DNA of 64,000 nucleotides from Novosphingobium sp. 18050 (GCF_902706195.1 NZ_CACSJO010000014.1:62001-126000), one strand, 5' to 3'. Positions 35,516 through 44,360 are shown, counted from the stretch's first letter. Notes: a model not told the origin generated them from the sequence alone. A program made the numbers and translations.

Positions 35516-37969
35516 ATGAAGGATCTGAAAAATATCCATCGCGCGTGCCTTGTGGCCGGGCTACTGACTTCGGCGTCCGCGCTGGGCCTGTCGAGCGCGG
35601 TCATGGCGCAGGAAGCGCCTGCTCCCGAGGCTCCGTCGGCGGCGCAGCCCGCTGGCGGCCTTGAGGAGATCGTCGTTACCGCCCGCAAGCGCTCCGAGTC
35701 ACTTCAGGACATCCCGGTCGCGGTGACCGCCTATTCGCCCGCGCAGATCGCCCGGCAGGACATCTCCAATATCGAGCGCATCGCTGCCTCCACGCCGAAT
35801 CTCACGGTCGGACGCGCAACTACCGGGTCGGGCGCGCAGATCTCGCTGCGCGGGATCGGTACACCGGCCAGCGCACTGGGCATCGAATCTTCCACCGCGA
35901 TCATCGTCGACGGCATCTATTACGCCAGCGGACGCATTCTGAACGAAGGCTTCTTTGATCTGGCGCGGATCGAAGTGCTGAAAGGCCCGCAGGCGCTGTT
36001 CTTCGGGAAGAACGCCACCGCCGGCGTGATCTCCATCACCACCGCCGATCCGGGGTCCAGCTTCGAGGGATCGACGCGGGTCGGCTACGAAATCCGGGCC
36101 AAGCGGCCCTATATCGAGCAGATGATCTCCGCTCCGATCACCGACACGCTGGGCATTCGCGTGGCACTGCGCGGGTCCAAGATGTTCGGCGGTTACACCC
36201 GTAACTACGCAACCGCGCAGCCCTTTACCGTGACGGATCAGGCGGGCGGCCCGGTGCAGAACCTCGTTGCGGCACCGGGCGATCGGACCGGGCCGAAGGA
36301 AGGCGAACTCGTCGGCCGGGTCACGCTCAAGTGGGAGCCGACCGACAACATCACCAACACCTTCAAGGTTTCCGCCAACCAGAGCACGACCAACGACGGC
36401 GCCTGGAACAATATCGTGTTTTCCTGCGCCAACGGGTTCAGCACATTGCAGCCTACCGTGCGCTGCAAGCGCGACTGGAAGTATTACCACAATGAGATGC
36501 CCAAGGAGATCGCGGCGAATTTCCCCTTCGCGCGCGATGATGGCGAACTCTACACCAAATATCGCTCGTTCCAGGCCACGAACAATCTGGAGTGGAAACT
36601 GGGCGATGTCACGCTGACATCGGCAACGAATTTCCAGCACCAGAACAACCGCTGGCTGACCGACAGCGACTATCAGCAGCGCGCAACCCAGATCTACGTC
36701 GGCTCGCGTGAGAAGTGGACCGCGTTCTCCGAGGAACTGCGTGCGCAGACCAATCTCGACGGCCCGCTCAACATGATGGTCGGCGTGCTTTACCAGAAAA
36801 CCAAGCTGCAATCGGACCAGTATGTCTATTCGGGCAACGTCCGCGTCAGCACGCAGCGTCCCGATTGGGAATATGTCGCTTTCGGCAAGGATTCCTATAC
36901 GAAGGGCGAAACGATCTCGCCTTTTGCGCAGGTTACCTGGAAGGTCATCCCCGAAATCGAACTGGGCGGCGGTATCCGCTATACCCATGAGACCAAGGAT
37001 AGCTTTTTCGTCCACCCGGTGAACCGTCCCGGCCAGATCAACCGCCTGAACGATCCGATCTATGCCGACCAGACGTTCACCAACTGGAGCCCGGAACTAA
37101 CCGCGTCTTACAAGCCGGTGCCCAACGTCAATATCTACGGCGGCTTCAAGACTGGCTACAAATCAGGCGGTTTCTCCAACCAGAGTTCGTACACCCAGGC
37201 TTCGGCACCGGGCGACCTTTCTTTCGGGCCGGAGCGCGCCAAGGGCTTCGAAGGCGGTGTGAAGACTACGCTGTTGAACAACCAGCTCCGCTTCGACGTG
37301 GCGATCTACAACTACAAGTATACCGACTTGCAGGTTGACTTCTTCGAAGCCCAGACCTTCCGTTACGTGACCACCAATGCCGGTTCGGCCCGCACCAAGG
37401 GTATCGAAGTTTCGACCGAATTCGCCCCGCATTCGATGCCGGGCCTGATCCTGCGCGGTGCGATCAATTACAACAAGGCGCGCTATCTCGATTTCATCGC
37501 GCCTTGCGTCACCGGGCAGACTCCCGCGCAGGGCTGCAATCCCACGGCGGCCAGCCCTTATGGCGGCCTGTTCGTGCAGGACCTCAGCGGCAAGCCCACC
37601 GCCAACGCGCCGCGCTGGACCGGCGCCGTGGGCGCCAGCTACGAGATGGATGTCAGCCAGGGCATGTCGGTCGCGCTGTCTGCGGATGCGCGCTATTCCG
37701 GCAGCTACAACGCCTCGCCTTTCGCCAATCCGCTAGCGACGCAGCCCAAGTACGTGAACCTCGACGCCTCGCTGACGTTGAAGTCGAAAGCGGGCTGGGA
37801 CCTTGCTGTCATCGGCAAGAACCTGACCAACCAGTTCGTCATCTCGGGCGCGCTGGATTCTCCGGCCACCGGCAGGGGCACGGGCACCGATGGCGGCGTT
37901 CTGGGCGACCAGCGCGGCTATGCCAATACCCCGCGCACGGTGCAGTTGCAGGTGACCTACCACTACTGA
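35516..37969 (+). CDS. TonB-dependent receptor, copy 1 of a related pair
   Basis: 817 residues. A signal peptide (HRACLVAGLLTSASALGLSSAVMAQ) precedes the TonB box and plug start LEEIVVTARKRSESLQDIPVAVTAYS. The plug also shows ASTPNLTVGRATTGSGAQISLRGIG and VEVLKGPQ-type blocks, and the barrel ends in the terminal aromatic residue (VQLQVTYHY). It closely resembles the receptor at 44949-47423, with the same FFGKNATAGVIS, NAGSARTKG, INYNKARYLDF and GKNLTNQF blocks. Such receptors import hydrophobic aromatic or terpenoid compounds in sphingomonads, or siderophores elsewhere. The ATG at 35516 has GGAGG 7 nt upstream. It is divergent from the flavoprotein operon. Confidence 0.93.
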   Translation: MKDLKNIHRACLVAGLLTSASALGLSSAVMAQEAPAPEAPSAAQPAGGLEEIVVTARKRSESLQDIPVAVTAYSPAQIARQDISNIERIAASTPNLTVGRATTGSGAQISLRGIGTPASALGIESSTAIIVDGIYYASGRILNEGFFDLARIEVLKGPQALFFGKNATAGVISITTADPGSSFEGSTRVGYEIRAKRPYIEQMISAPITDTLGIRVALRGSKMFGGYTRNYATAQPFTVTDQAGGPVQNLVAAPGDRTGPKEGELVGRVTLKWEPTDNITNTFKVSANQSTTNDGAWNNIVFSCANGFSTLQPTVRCKRDWKYYHNEMPKEIAANFPFARDDGELYTKYRSFQATNNLEWKLGDVTLTSATNFQHQNNRWLTDSDYQQRATQIYVGSREKWTAFSEELRAQTNLDGPLNMMVGVLYQKTKLQSDQYVYSGNVRVSTQRPDWEYVAFGKDSYTKGETISPFAQVTWKVIPEIELGGGIRYTHETKDSFFVHPVNRPGQINRLNDPIYADQTFTNWSPELTASYKPVPNVNIYGGFKTGYKSGGFSNQSSYTQASAPGDLSFGPERAKGFEGGVKTTLLNNQLRFDVAIYNYKYTDLQVDFFEAQTFRYVTTNAGSARTKGIEVSTEFAPHSMPGLILRGAINYNKARYLDFIAPCVTGQTPAQGCNPTAASPYGGLFVQDLSGKPTANAPRWTGAVGASYEMDVSQGMSVALSADARYSGSYNASPFANPLATQPKYVNLDASLTLKSKAGWDLAVIGKNLTNQFVISGALDSPATGRGTGTDGGVLGDQRGYANTPRTVQLQVTYHY

Positions 37970-38025
37970 GGCACCGCACCGGATCGTCTGCCCCGGCAAG
38001 TTCCGGCGGACACCTATCCTCTCCT

Positions 38026-38055
38026 GGCCGGTGCGCGCAAGTTCGTGCGCCGGCC
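38026..38055 (+). terminator. Terminator hairpin after TonB receptor
   Basis: GGCCGGTGCGC (38026-38036) pairs over all 11 positions, with two G-U wobbles, with GTGCGCCGGCC (38045-38055). TCTTGTTGTT follows. It lies between the receptor and a VOC gene that has its own RBS, so it may be only a partial stop. Confidence 0.55.
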
Positions 38056-38076
38056 TCTTGTTGTTGAAGGGCACGC

Positions 38077-38544
38077 ATGACCATCGACCCCGGTCTCATC
38101 TTCCACACCGGCATTGCCGTGACGGATCTGGCGCAGGCGCAGGACTTATATGCCCGCACGCTCGGGGTCGAATGGGCGCCGGTGCACCGGTATCGTCCGC
38201 TGCCGTTGTGGATCGCGGGCCAGGGGTGGTGCGAGGTGGAGATAGACGCGGTCTATTCCCGGCACGGCCCGCACCGGCTGGAATTGATCCAGGGGTCGAA
38301 GGGTAGCTTCTACGACCCGGCGCTGATGCGCAGCGCCAGCCATACCGGTATATGGGCCGCGAATGTCGGCGCTGAGGTGGAGCATCTGACGGGCATCGGC
38401 TGGCGCGTGATGGCGGCCAAGGGTTCCCCGCAGGAGCGCTATGGCAACATGGCCTATGTGACCGACCCGGCAGGCGATATGGTGCTGGAACTGGTCGACC
38501 GCGAACTGCAGCCGATGCTGGAAGCCTGGTTTGCCGAGACCTGA
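38077..38544 (+). CDS. VOC-superfamily (glyoxalase/dioxygenase fold) protein
   Basis: 155 residues with two beta-alpha-beta-beta-beta motifs: FHTGIAVTDLAQAQDLYARTLGVEWAPV then LELIQGSKG, and SHTGIWAANVGAEVEHL then YVTDPAGDMVLELVD. The four positions usual for a metal site are occupied by His (FHTG), Glu (LELI), His (SHTG) and Glu (LELV), so a metal-dependent isomerase, lyase or dioxygenase is plausible. The exact reaction is not evident. GAAGGG is 6 nt before the ATG. It follows the TonB receptor gene and is convergent with the MFS gene, 10 nt away. Confidence 0.87.
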   Translation: MTIDPGLIFHTGIAVTDLAQAQDLYARTLGVEWAPVHRYRPLPLWIAGQGWCEVEIDAVYSRHGPHRLELIQGSKGSFYDPALMRSASHTGIWAANVGAEVEHLTGIGWRVMAAKGSPQERYGNMAYVTDPAGDMVLELVDRELQPMLEAWFAET

Positions 38545-38554
38545 AAAGCTGTGC

Positions 38555-39877
38555 TCAGGCCAATCTGATCGGATTGAGGATCAGGCGGCGATAGGCCTTC
38601 AGGCTGAGCCAAAGCGCCGCGCAGCTGAGAAGCGCGGAGACGGCGCAGACGATGCCCAGCGAGTCCCCCACGCGCAGTTCGTCGCGAAACACCTTGTCGG
38701 TGAGGAAGGCCACGGTCACCGGCGCGATGCCCAGCCCCATCAGCGTCACCAGCACGATGTACAGTGAGGAGGCAAGGCCGCGCATCCGGTTTGGGGTCAC
38801 CACTTGAAGCGCGGTAGCGGCCATGGCGGTGGGTATGGAATAGCAGAAGCTGATGATCCCGCCGATGGCCAGCACCATCTCGTAACCACTGCGCAGCAAT
38901 AGTGCAGCGCAGCAGGCGAAGACCGCCAGCGCACTGATCACGCCAAGGCGCATGTTGGCGTCGGGATAGCCGGCGCGGACCAGCCACCGGCCCAGCGTAG
39001 GCCCGGTCAGCACGCCCAGCGATCCGCCGACCAGCGTGAGCAGGCCATATGTCATGCCGATCTGCCCGATCGAGACGCCGTACTGGCGGATCGCCACGGT
39101 CGGCAGCCAGGCCGGGAAGGCGTAGATCGGGATGATAGCCAGCGCCATGCCGATATAGAAATATCCGTAGAACCCGCGATTGGCCCAGAGGATCGAGAGG
39201 GCCTCTCCCAAGGTAAGCGGCGGGGGGTTGCCGGTCTGGTCGGGGTCCACCGCGCCGCGCGGCGGCTCGCGCATCACCGCAACCATGGCGATGCATACCA
39301 GTCCCAGAGCGCTGACGATCACGAAGGTGATCTGCCAGGGCGCCAGCGCGCCGATCACTGGTACGGCGGAAAGGTCGGCGCGGGTGGCCCATTCGATCAC
39401 CACGCCCCCCAGTAGCAGGGCCAGACCGCTGCCGATATAGGGGCCCATGTTGTAGATACTGAGCGCGCGGGCAAGGCGCTTTTCGTCGAACAGGTCGCTG
39501 AGCAACGACCACGAGGAGGGCGTCAGCCCCGCCTCCGCCGCGCCCACGCCCGAACGCGCGGCGAACAGTGCGCCGAAGCTGCGGGTGAAACCGCAGGCGG
39601 CGGTGAACACGCTCCACACCGCGATGCAGCCCAGCAGGATGCGGCGGCGGCCCGAAACGTCGACCCAGCGCCCGAACACCGGGCTCATGATGAGGTAGGC
39701 GATGGAGAATGCCGCGCCTTGCAGCAGGCTGATTTCCAGGTCGCTGAGCCCGAAGTCGGCCTTGATCGGCTGCACCAGCAGGTTGAGGATCTGGCGGTCT
39801 ACGAAGCCGACGCTGAAAGTGATCGTCAACGCCGCTAGCGCGAACCACGGCGAACGGCGCAGCGCGGAAAAGCTCAA
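38555..39877 (-). CDS. MFS transporter (12-helix type)
   Basis: 440 residues, strongly hydrophobic with about 12 membrane segments. The MFS loop-2 motif is present as GRWVDVSGRRRILLGC after helix 2, and GVGAAEAGLTPSSWSLLSDLF resembles helix 4-5 of the spinster/ACS-type carriers common in catabolic clusters of sphingomonads. It should transport an organic acid or other pathway compound across the inner membrane. Its ATG overlaps the aldo-keto reductase stop (ATGA at 39874-39877), so it is the last gene of a VOC-AKR-MFS operon. Confidence 0.9.
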   Translation of the reverse strand: MSFSALRRSPWFALAALTITFSVGFVDRQILNLLVQPIKADFGLSDLEISLLQGAAFSIAYLIMSPVFGRWVDVSGRRRILLGCIAVWSVFTAACGFTRSFGALFAARSGVGAAEAGLTPSSWSLLSDLFDEKRLARALSIYNMGPYIGSGLALLLGGVVIEWATRADLSAVPVIGALAPWQITFVIVSALGLVCIAMVAVMREPPRGAVDPDQTGNPPPLTLGEALSILWANRGFYGYFYIGMALAIIPIYAFPAWLPTVAIRQYGVSIGQIGMTYGLLTLVGGSLGVLTGPTLGRWLVRAGYPDANMRLGVISALAVFACCAALLLRSGYEMVLAIGGIISFCYSIPTAMAATALQVVTPNRMRGLASSLYIVLVTLMGLGIAPVTVAFLTDKVFRDELRVGDSLGIVCAVSALLSCAALWLSLKAYRRLILNPIRLA

Positions 39878-40824
39878 AGACCCGCTCCATCGAGGCGCGC
39901 AAGCTGCGCCGTATCGAGTTGCAGCCGGGTTCCGGCGACGAGATCGCCGAGTTGTGCAGGCCGCGATACGCTGGCGATGGGCGCGGTCACGCCGGGCTGG
40001 GCCAGCATCCAGGCGACGGCGATGCTCACCATCGAGGCGCCGGTCTGCGCGGCGACTTCGTCCATGGCGGCGATCACCTCGGTTACGTTGGCGCGTTCGA
40101 ACAGAGGTTTGAGGTACTGTTCGCGGGCATGGCCGGCGACGTCGTCGATGCTGCGGTACTTGCCGGTAAGCAACCCGTTCGCCAGTGCGAAATATGGAAC
40201 GACCGCAAGGCTTTCGCGAAGGGCAAGCGCCTGCAGCGCGCCTTCGTAGCCATCGCGTTCGAGCAGGTTGTAGCGCGGTTCGATCACCGCGAAGCGGGCC
40301 CAGCCGTTGGCGTCGCTTATTTTTAGCGCGGTTTCGAGCCGATCGGCTTCATAGTTGGAAGCGCCGAGCGCCCGGACCTTGCCGGACTTCACCAGCCGGT
40401 CGAAGGCGTCCAGGGTTTCTTCCAGCGGAGCCGAAGGATCGTCACGGTGGGCGAAGTAGATGTCGATATGATCGGTGCCAAGGCGCTGCAACGATTCCTC
40501 TACCGCGCCGGCAATGCGCGACGCTGACAGGCCCTTGCCGCCCGCGCCGTCAAGCAGGCCGACCTTAGTGGCGATCAGCAGGCTTTCGCGCCGTCCGCCG
40601 CTGCGCAGCCAGTCCCCGATCAGGGTTTCGGATTCCCCGCCGACGTTGCCCGGCGCCCACGCCGAGTAGACGTCCGCGGTGTCGAGCAGCGAGCCCCCGG
40701 CATCAACGAAAGCGTCGAGGATCGCAAAGCTCTCCTTGCGGCCGGCGGTCCAGCCGAACACGTTGCCGCCCAGCATGAGCGGGGCGGCGCTGAGGCCGGT
40801 CTGGCCGAAGGGGCGCGGTGTCAC
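39874..40824 (-). CDS. Aldo/keto reductase
   Basis: About 316 residues from the GTG at 40824, which has GGAG 7 nt upstream (an ATG at 40872 would overlap the upstream gene). AKR features: GLSAAPLMLGGNVFGWT, DTADVYSAW with the catalytic Asp and Tyr, ATKVGL with Lys, and YFAHRDD with His, together the AKR tetrad. Then GASNYEADRLETAL and VVPYFALANGLLTGKY follow. It reduces a carbonyl, or oxidises an alcohol, using NADP(H). It sits between a VOC and an MFS gene in one operon. Confidence 0.9.
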   Translation of the reverse strand: MTPRPFGQTGLSAAPLMLGGNVFGWTAGRKESFAILDAFVDAGGSLLDTADVYSAWAPGNVGGESETLIGDWLRSGGRRESLLIATKVGLLDGAGGKGLSASRIAGAVEESLQRLGTDHIDIYFAHRDDPSAPLEETLDAFDRLVKSGKVRALGASNYEADRLETALKISDANGWARFAVIEPRYNLLERDGYEGALQALALRESLAVVPYFALANGLLTGKYRSIDDVAGHAREQYLKPLFERANVTEVIAAMDEVAAQTGASMVSIAVAWMLAQPGVTAPIASVSRPAQLGDLVAGTRLQLDTAQLARLDGAGL

Positions 40825-40843
40825 GTCGGGTCTCCGGCAGCCA

Positions 40844-41371
40844 TCAGTAAGCACGCATGGGATCGCGTCCATCCCAGCCTTGCGAGGCGGCGCGCATGCG
40901 TTCGTAGATTTCGGTCATCACCGGCACCATGTCGATCAGTTCGATGATCGGACCCGGCGCACCGGGCGGCGGTTGCAGATAGGCGAAGCGGGTGCGCTGT
41001 GAGGCGCCTTCGGTGGCGACCGTCATGCCTGAGGCGATGGCTGCCTCGCGCTGTTCGTCGAAGCGGTCACTTGCCATGCCGAGGTGGTGCATTCCGCTCC
41101 TGCCGCTGCCCAGAAAATCGCGGTAGGTCGAGGGGGCAGGGCCGGGGACGATGAGTTCGATCTGGATATCGCCGCTCTGCGCCAGGGCGACCTGACCGAT
41201 GATGTCGGTGCGCGCCGCGTCCTGTCCGCCGTGGCGCAGCCATGCGAATTGGGGCGGAGGCATAACGAAGAACGGTCCTATGCCCAGCGTACCCGTCCAG
41301 AACGCGATCGCCGGTTCCAGGGCTTCGACAAGGTAGCCTGCCTGAATGGCATTTCCGTAGAGCCTGCTCAT
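40844..41371 (-). CDS. VOC-superfamily protein, first gene of the AKR-MFS operon
   Basis: About 175 residues from the ATG at 41371, which has AGAGAGG upstream. The pattern is that of glyoxalase-fold proteins: AIQAGYLVEALEPAIAFWTGTLGIGPFFV, IQIELIVPGPAPSTYRDFL, GMHHLGMASDRFDEQREAAIASG and IIELIDM. A His (MHHLG) and Glu residues (IELI, IELID) occupy metal-site positions. It is similar in design to lactoylglutathione-lyase-like proteins found in steroid and aromatic gene clusters. It may act as an epimerase or ring-cleavage enzyme; this is not settled by sequence. Confidence 0.85.
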   Translation of the reverse strand: MSRLYGNAIQAGYLVEALEPAIAFWTGTLGIGPFFVMPPPQFAWLRHGGQDAARTDIIGQVALAQSGDIQIELIVPGPAPSTYRDFLGSGRSGMHHLGMASDRFDEQREAAIASGMTVATEGASQRTRFAYLQPPPGAPGPIIELIDMVPVMTEIYERMRAASQGWDGRDPMRAY

Positions 41372-41418
41372 GGACCTCTCTCTTTGTCGCGGTTCCGACC
41401 ACCTCTTTGTCATGCCTG

Positions 41419-41643
41419 TAAAACAAGCAGTCAAGACTGTATTATAATTGATGGTGTCGGATGCGTCCACCTTGCTGCATGATACTCATCGGATACGTGA
41501 AATAGTCCCTGAGAATGAGCGTAGCGTCGGGCTGCAGAGGCAATTTTCTATGTGCGCACGCGGTGGAACGAGCCGGGAAGCATCTGGTGCCTGCGGGTTG
41601 CAACACTGCATAAGATCGATATAAAACAAGCATCACTGAATGT
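41419..41643. promoter_or_regulatory. Divergent promoter region with repeated TAAAACAAGCA and a TetR-operator-like site
   Basis: The 11-mer TAAAACAAGCA occurs at 41419-41429 and again at 41622-41632, each about 40-50 nt from one of the two divergent starts. The first runs into CAGTC-AA-GACTG (41428-41439). The second runs into GCATCACTGAATGT (41630-41643), which matches the core of the inverted repeat beside the paralogous tetR at 25203-25216 in 11 of 14 bases. The region probably binds the TetR encoded at 42471. Confidence 0.45.
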
Positions 41644-41663
41644 AAAAAAATGGAGAGATGATG

Positions 41664-42470
41664 ATGCGGCTCGGCGGCAAGGTCACGGTGATCACAGGCG
41701 CCTCCAGCGGGCTCGGCGAGGCGACGGCGCGGCGCTTCGCTCGCGAGGGTGCGTTGTTGGTGTTGGGCGACATTCGCGAGGATGCGGGCCTGGCTCTGGC
41801 CGATGAACTCGGTGCGCAGTTCGTGCCTTGCGACGTGACCCGCGAAGTGGATGTGGCAGCACTGGTCGCGCGGGCGAGCGAGGTGCACGGGCGGCTTGAC
41901 TGCATGATCAACAATGCCGGGCAACTGGGCGCGGTGGGCCGGGTGGAGGAGATCGAGGACTGGGCCTGGCGCGATACTCTGGCGGTGCTGCTCGACAGCG
42001 TGTTCTACGGCATGAAGCACGCGGCCAGGGCGATGCGGCCGCGCGGGCAGGGGGTGATCCTTTCCACCTCCAGCGCGGCGGGCCTCGCGCCGCTGGGGCC
42101 GCACGCCTATACGGCGGCCAAGCACGCGGTGATCGGGTTGACCCGCTCGGTCGCAGCGGAACTGGCGGGAGACGGTATCCGGGTGAATGCCGTGGCGCCG
42201 GGTAACGTGCCAACGCGGATGACCGAACTGGCCTATGGCGACGCGGAGGCCATGCGCAAGGCGGCACAGGCGCGCAATCCGCTGGGCCGGGTGGTCGAGG
42301 CGGACGAAATCGCCGGGGCTTTTGCCTATCTCGCCAGCGACGACGCTATCAACATCACCGGGCAGGTGATCGCCCCCGACGCCGGGCTGGTGGAGTGCCG
42401 TCTCGATGCCTCGTACTACGCGCGGCAGGCCACTTACTTCGATGCGGACGGCGACCGCGCGGCGCGTTGA
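41664..42470 (+). CDS. Short-chain dehydrogenase/reductase (classical SDR)
   Basis: About 268 residues. The Rossmann motif TGASSGLGEATARRF and NNAG are followed by the catalytic STSSAAG and YTAAK, so the Ser-Tyr-Lys triad is complete. GDIRED, with Asp at the end of the second strand, suggests NAD preference. The frame has three consecutive ATGs (41658, 41661, 41664); GGAGAG ends at 41657, which favours the third. The long C-terminus (RLDASYYARQATYFDADGDRAAR) is typical of a subgroup in steroid and terpenoid gene clusters. Its TGA stop abuts the convergent TetR stop, together forming TGATCA. Confidence 0.9.
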   Translation: MRLGGKVTVITGASSGLGEATARRFAREGALLVLGDIREDAGLALADELGAQFVPCDVTREVDVAALVARASEVHGRLDCMINNAGQLGAVGRVEEIEDWAWRDTLAVLLDSVFYGMKHAARAMRPRGQGVILSTSSAAGLAPLGPHAYTAAKHAVIGLTRSVAAELAGDGIRVNAVAPGNVPTRMTELAYGDAEAMRKAAQARNPLGRVVEADEIAGAFAYLASDDAINITGQVIAPDAGLVECRLDASYYARQATYFDADGDRAAR

Positions 42471-43151
42471 TCAGGCAGGCCGCAGGGCCCTGATCTTTTC
42501 TTCCAGCATGGCGAGCAGGGCGGGGACCATGGCTTCGTCGAGCGCGCCGGTCAGCAGGCTCATCGCCATGCCTTCCATCAGCGTCTGCGAGAGGGCCATG
42601 GCCTGCGCGAACTGTTCCGGTGCGGAGTGCCATTCGGGGAACAGGGTGAAGGCTTCGGCGTGGAAGCGTTCGCGGTACTCAACCTGCAAGGGCTGCATTA
42701 TCTGGGCAAGGTCGGCATTCGTACGCGCGGCCAGCGCCAGTTCCTGGAATGCGACGAACGCGGGTTTCTGGACCTGGCGCCAATAGGCGCCGACCATTGC
42801 CGAGGGATCGTGGTGCGTCACTTCCGACGAGCGGCGAAAAGCGCGCAGGCGCCTTTCGTGCAGTTCCACGATGGTGGCGCGGATCAGCGTGGCGCTGTTC
42901 TCGAAGTGGTGGAGCATCGCCCCGCGCGATAGGCCGGCCTCGGTAGCGACGAGGGGGGTGGTCGTGCCCGAATAGCCGACTTTGACGAGGCACTGGATCG
43001 TGGCCTCGATCAGCCGCCCGCGCGTCTGCGCGCTCTTGAGCGACTGGCGAGTGGGGGCGGCGCTTTCGGCGGACTTGGGAGCGGCAGTTTTGGGGGTCGT
43101 TATGCGCGGCGCGGTGCGTGGGGCGCGCTTGGGGGCAGGACTGACGGCCAA
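42471..43151 (-). CDS. TetR-family regulator, copy B of a paralogous pair
   Basis: 226 residues, the same length as copy A at 24474-25154 and very similar throughout (TRGRLIEATIQCLVKVGYSGTTTPLVATEAGLSRGAMLHHFEN, LHERRLRAFRR, YWRQVQKPAF, FPEWHSAPEQFAQAMALSQ, EGMAMSLLTGA). The N-terminal 40 residues are a basic Pro/Ala-rich tail unlike copy A (KRAPRTAPRITTPKT). It is convergent with the SDR gene and downstream of an SMR-like gene. Regulation of the SDR promoter is suggested by a copy-A-like operator core at 41630. Two regulators with nearly the same recognition helix could cross-regulate. Confidence 0.92.
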   Translation of the reverse strand: MAVSPAPKRAPRTAPRITTPKTAAPKSAESAAPTRQSLKSAQTRGRLIEATIQCLVKVGYSGTTTPLVATEAGLSRGAMLHHFENSATLIRATIVELHERRLRAFRRSSEVTHHDPSAMVGAYWRQVQKPAFVAFQELALAARTNADLAQIMQPLQVEYRERFHAEAFTLFPEWHSAPEQFAQAMALSQTLMEGMAMSLLTGALDEAMVPALLAMLEEKIRALRPA

Positions 43152-43259
43152 ATTGGGCTCCCGGAAGACTGGTAAGACAGGATTGAAAGCCCTCCTGCAA
43201 CCAACTCGCGGGTTCCGGCAATAGTAAAGTCGTTTCGCTCTTGCCCCGGCGGGGTGAAT

Positions 43260-43595
43260 TCAGACCCGGCTGGCCAGTGCGACGACCGCGCAGGACAGCG
43301 TGAGGAGCCCGAGACGAGCCCAGGACGCGCCCTCGCCCAGCAGTACAACGGCAAGCAGGATCGCGCCCATCGGCACCACGGCGGCCATCAGCGGCATCAG
43401 CAGGCTGAGGGCTGCGCCTTCGTGGAGCAGCAGCGCCAGGCAGTAGAGCGATACCGCGTAGACGGCGGCGCAGAGCAGTGACCAGCCGGGGCTGGTGAAC
43501 CCGGCCGTGCGCGCCAGCAGCACACTGCCGCCGATCTGCCCGGCGACGACGATGACGAACAGGACGATGGCCCGCAGGGACAGGGCGGCGGTCAT
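43260..43595 (-). CDS. Small SMR/EamA-like membrane protein lacking the key glutamate
   Basis: 111 residues with four hydrophobic helices, the size and layout of small multidrug resistance (EmrE-like) proteins. The first helix reads IVLFVIVVAGQIGGSVLLARTAGFT. The membrane Glu that couples proton and drug in EmrE (AEVIGTT) appears to be replaced by Gly or Gln. A Glu occurs later (HEGAALS), at a loop-helix border. It therefore may not be a classic proton-drug antiporter; it could transport a neutral or acidic pathway compound. The ATG at 43595 overlaps the SDR stop by 4 nt (ATGA), so it is coupled to a SnoaL-SDR operon. Confidence 0.75.
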   Translation of the reverse strand: MTAALSLRAIVLFVIVVAGQIGGSVLLARTAGFTSPGWSLLCAAVYAVSLYCLALLLHEGAALSLLMPLMAAVVPMGAILLAVVLLGEGASWARLGLLTLSCAVVALASRV

Positions 43596-44344
43596 TGTGC
43601 CGTCAACCCGCCGTCGACGACGAATTCGCCGCCGGTCACGTATTTGGCGCGGTCGGAGATGAGAAAAGCGATCATATTGCCGATGTCGTCGGGTTCGCCC
43701 ATGCGGCCCATCGGGATCGCGGCGTTGATGGCGTCGTACTGGTCGGGATTGTCCTCGATCGCGACTTTCTGCATGTCGGTCCAGATGACGCCGGGGTGCA
43801 CCGAATTGACGCGAATGCCCTGCTTGGCGACTTCGAGCGCCAACGCCTTGGAGTAAAGCCGTACCCCGCCCTTGCTGGCGGCATAGGCGGACGCTCCGGG
43901 AACACCGACGAGGCCGGCGATGGAAGAAAGGTTCACGATCGATCCCGCCGCCTGCGCCTGCATCACCGGCAGCACTGCGCGGCAGCCCAGGTAGACGCTC
44001 TTGAGGTTGACGTTGATCTGGCGGTCCCAGGCGTCGACGTCGAGGTCTGCGGTCCACTTCAGCACGGCGATGCCCGCATTGTTGACGAGGCCGTCGATGC
44101 GGCCGGTGTCGTTCTTCACGCGCTCGGCCAGCGCGGCCCAGCCGGCTTCGTCGGTGACGTTCTGGGCAAGGCCGGTGGCGGTCAGGCCTTCCGCGCGCAG
44201 TTCTTCGGCGCGGGCGGCAGCGTTGCCACCGTCAAGGTCGGTGAGGGTTACGGCATGGCCTTCGCGGGCGAGCAGCCGGGCGGCCGCGAAGCCGAGCCCG
44301 CCTGCCGATGCGGCGCCGGTGACGATGATGCTTTTCTGGGTCAC
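43592..44344 (-). CDS. Short-chain dehydrogenase/reductase (classical SDR)
   Basis: 250 residues with TGAASAGGLGFAAARLL (a glycine motif with one extra residue), TDLDGGN with Asp for NAD binding, NNAG, the catalytic LSSIAG and YAASKGG, and HPGVIWTDM. Its closest relatives by pattern are 3-alpha/20-beta-hydroxysteroid and 7-alpha-hydroxysteroid dehydrogenase-like SDRs, but that class covers many secondary alcohols. It ends with VTGGEFVVDGGLTAQ, the usual C-terminal cofactor-binding region. It lies 16 nt after the SnoaL-like gene and overlaps the SMR-like gene, so the three form an operon. Confidence 0.92.
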   Translation of the reverse strand: MTQKSIIVTGAASAGGLGFAAARLLAREGHAVTLTDLDGGNAAARAEELRAEGLTATGLAQNVTDEAGWAALAERVKNDTGRIDGLVNNAGIAVLKWTADLDVDAWDRQINVNLKSVYLGCRAVLPVMQAQAAGSIVNLSSIAGLVGVPGASAYAASKGGVRLYSKALALEVAKQGIRVNSVHPGVIWTDMQKVAIEDNPDQYDAINAAIPMGRMGEPDDIGNMIAFLISDRAKYVTGGEFVVDGGLTAQ

Positions 44345-44360
44345 GATGAATGTCTCCGGT

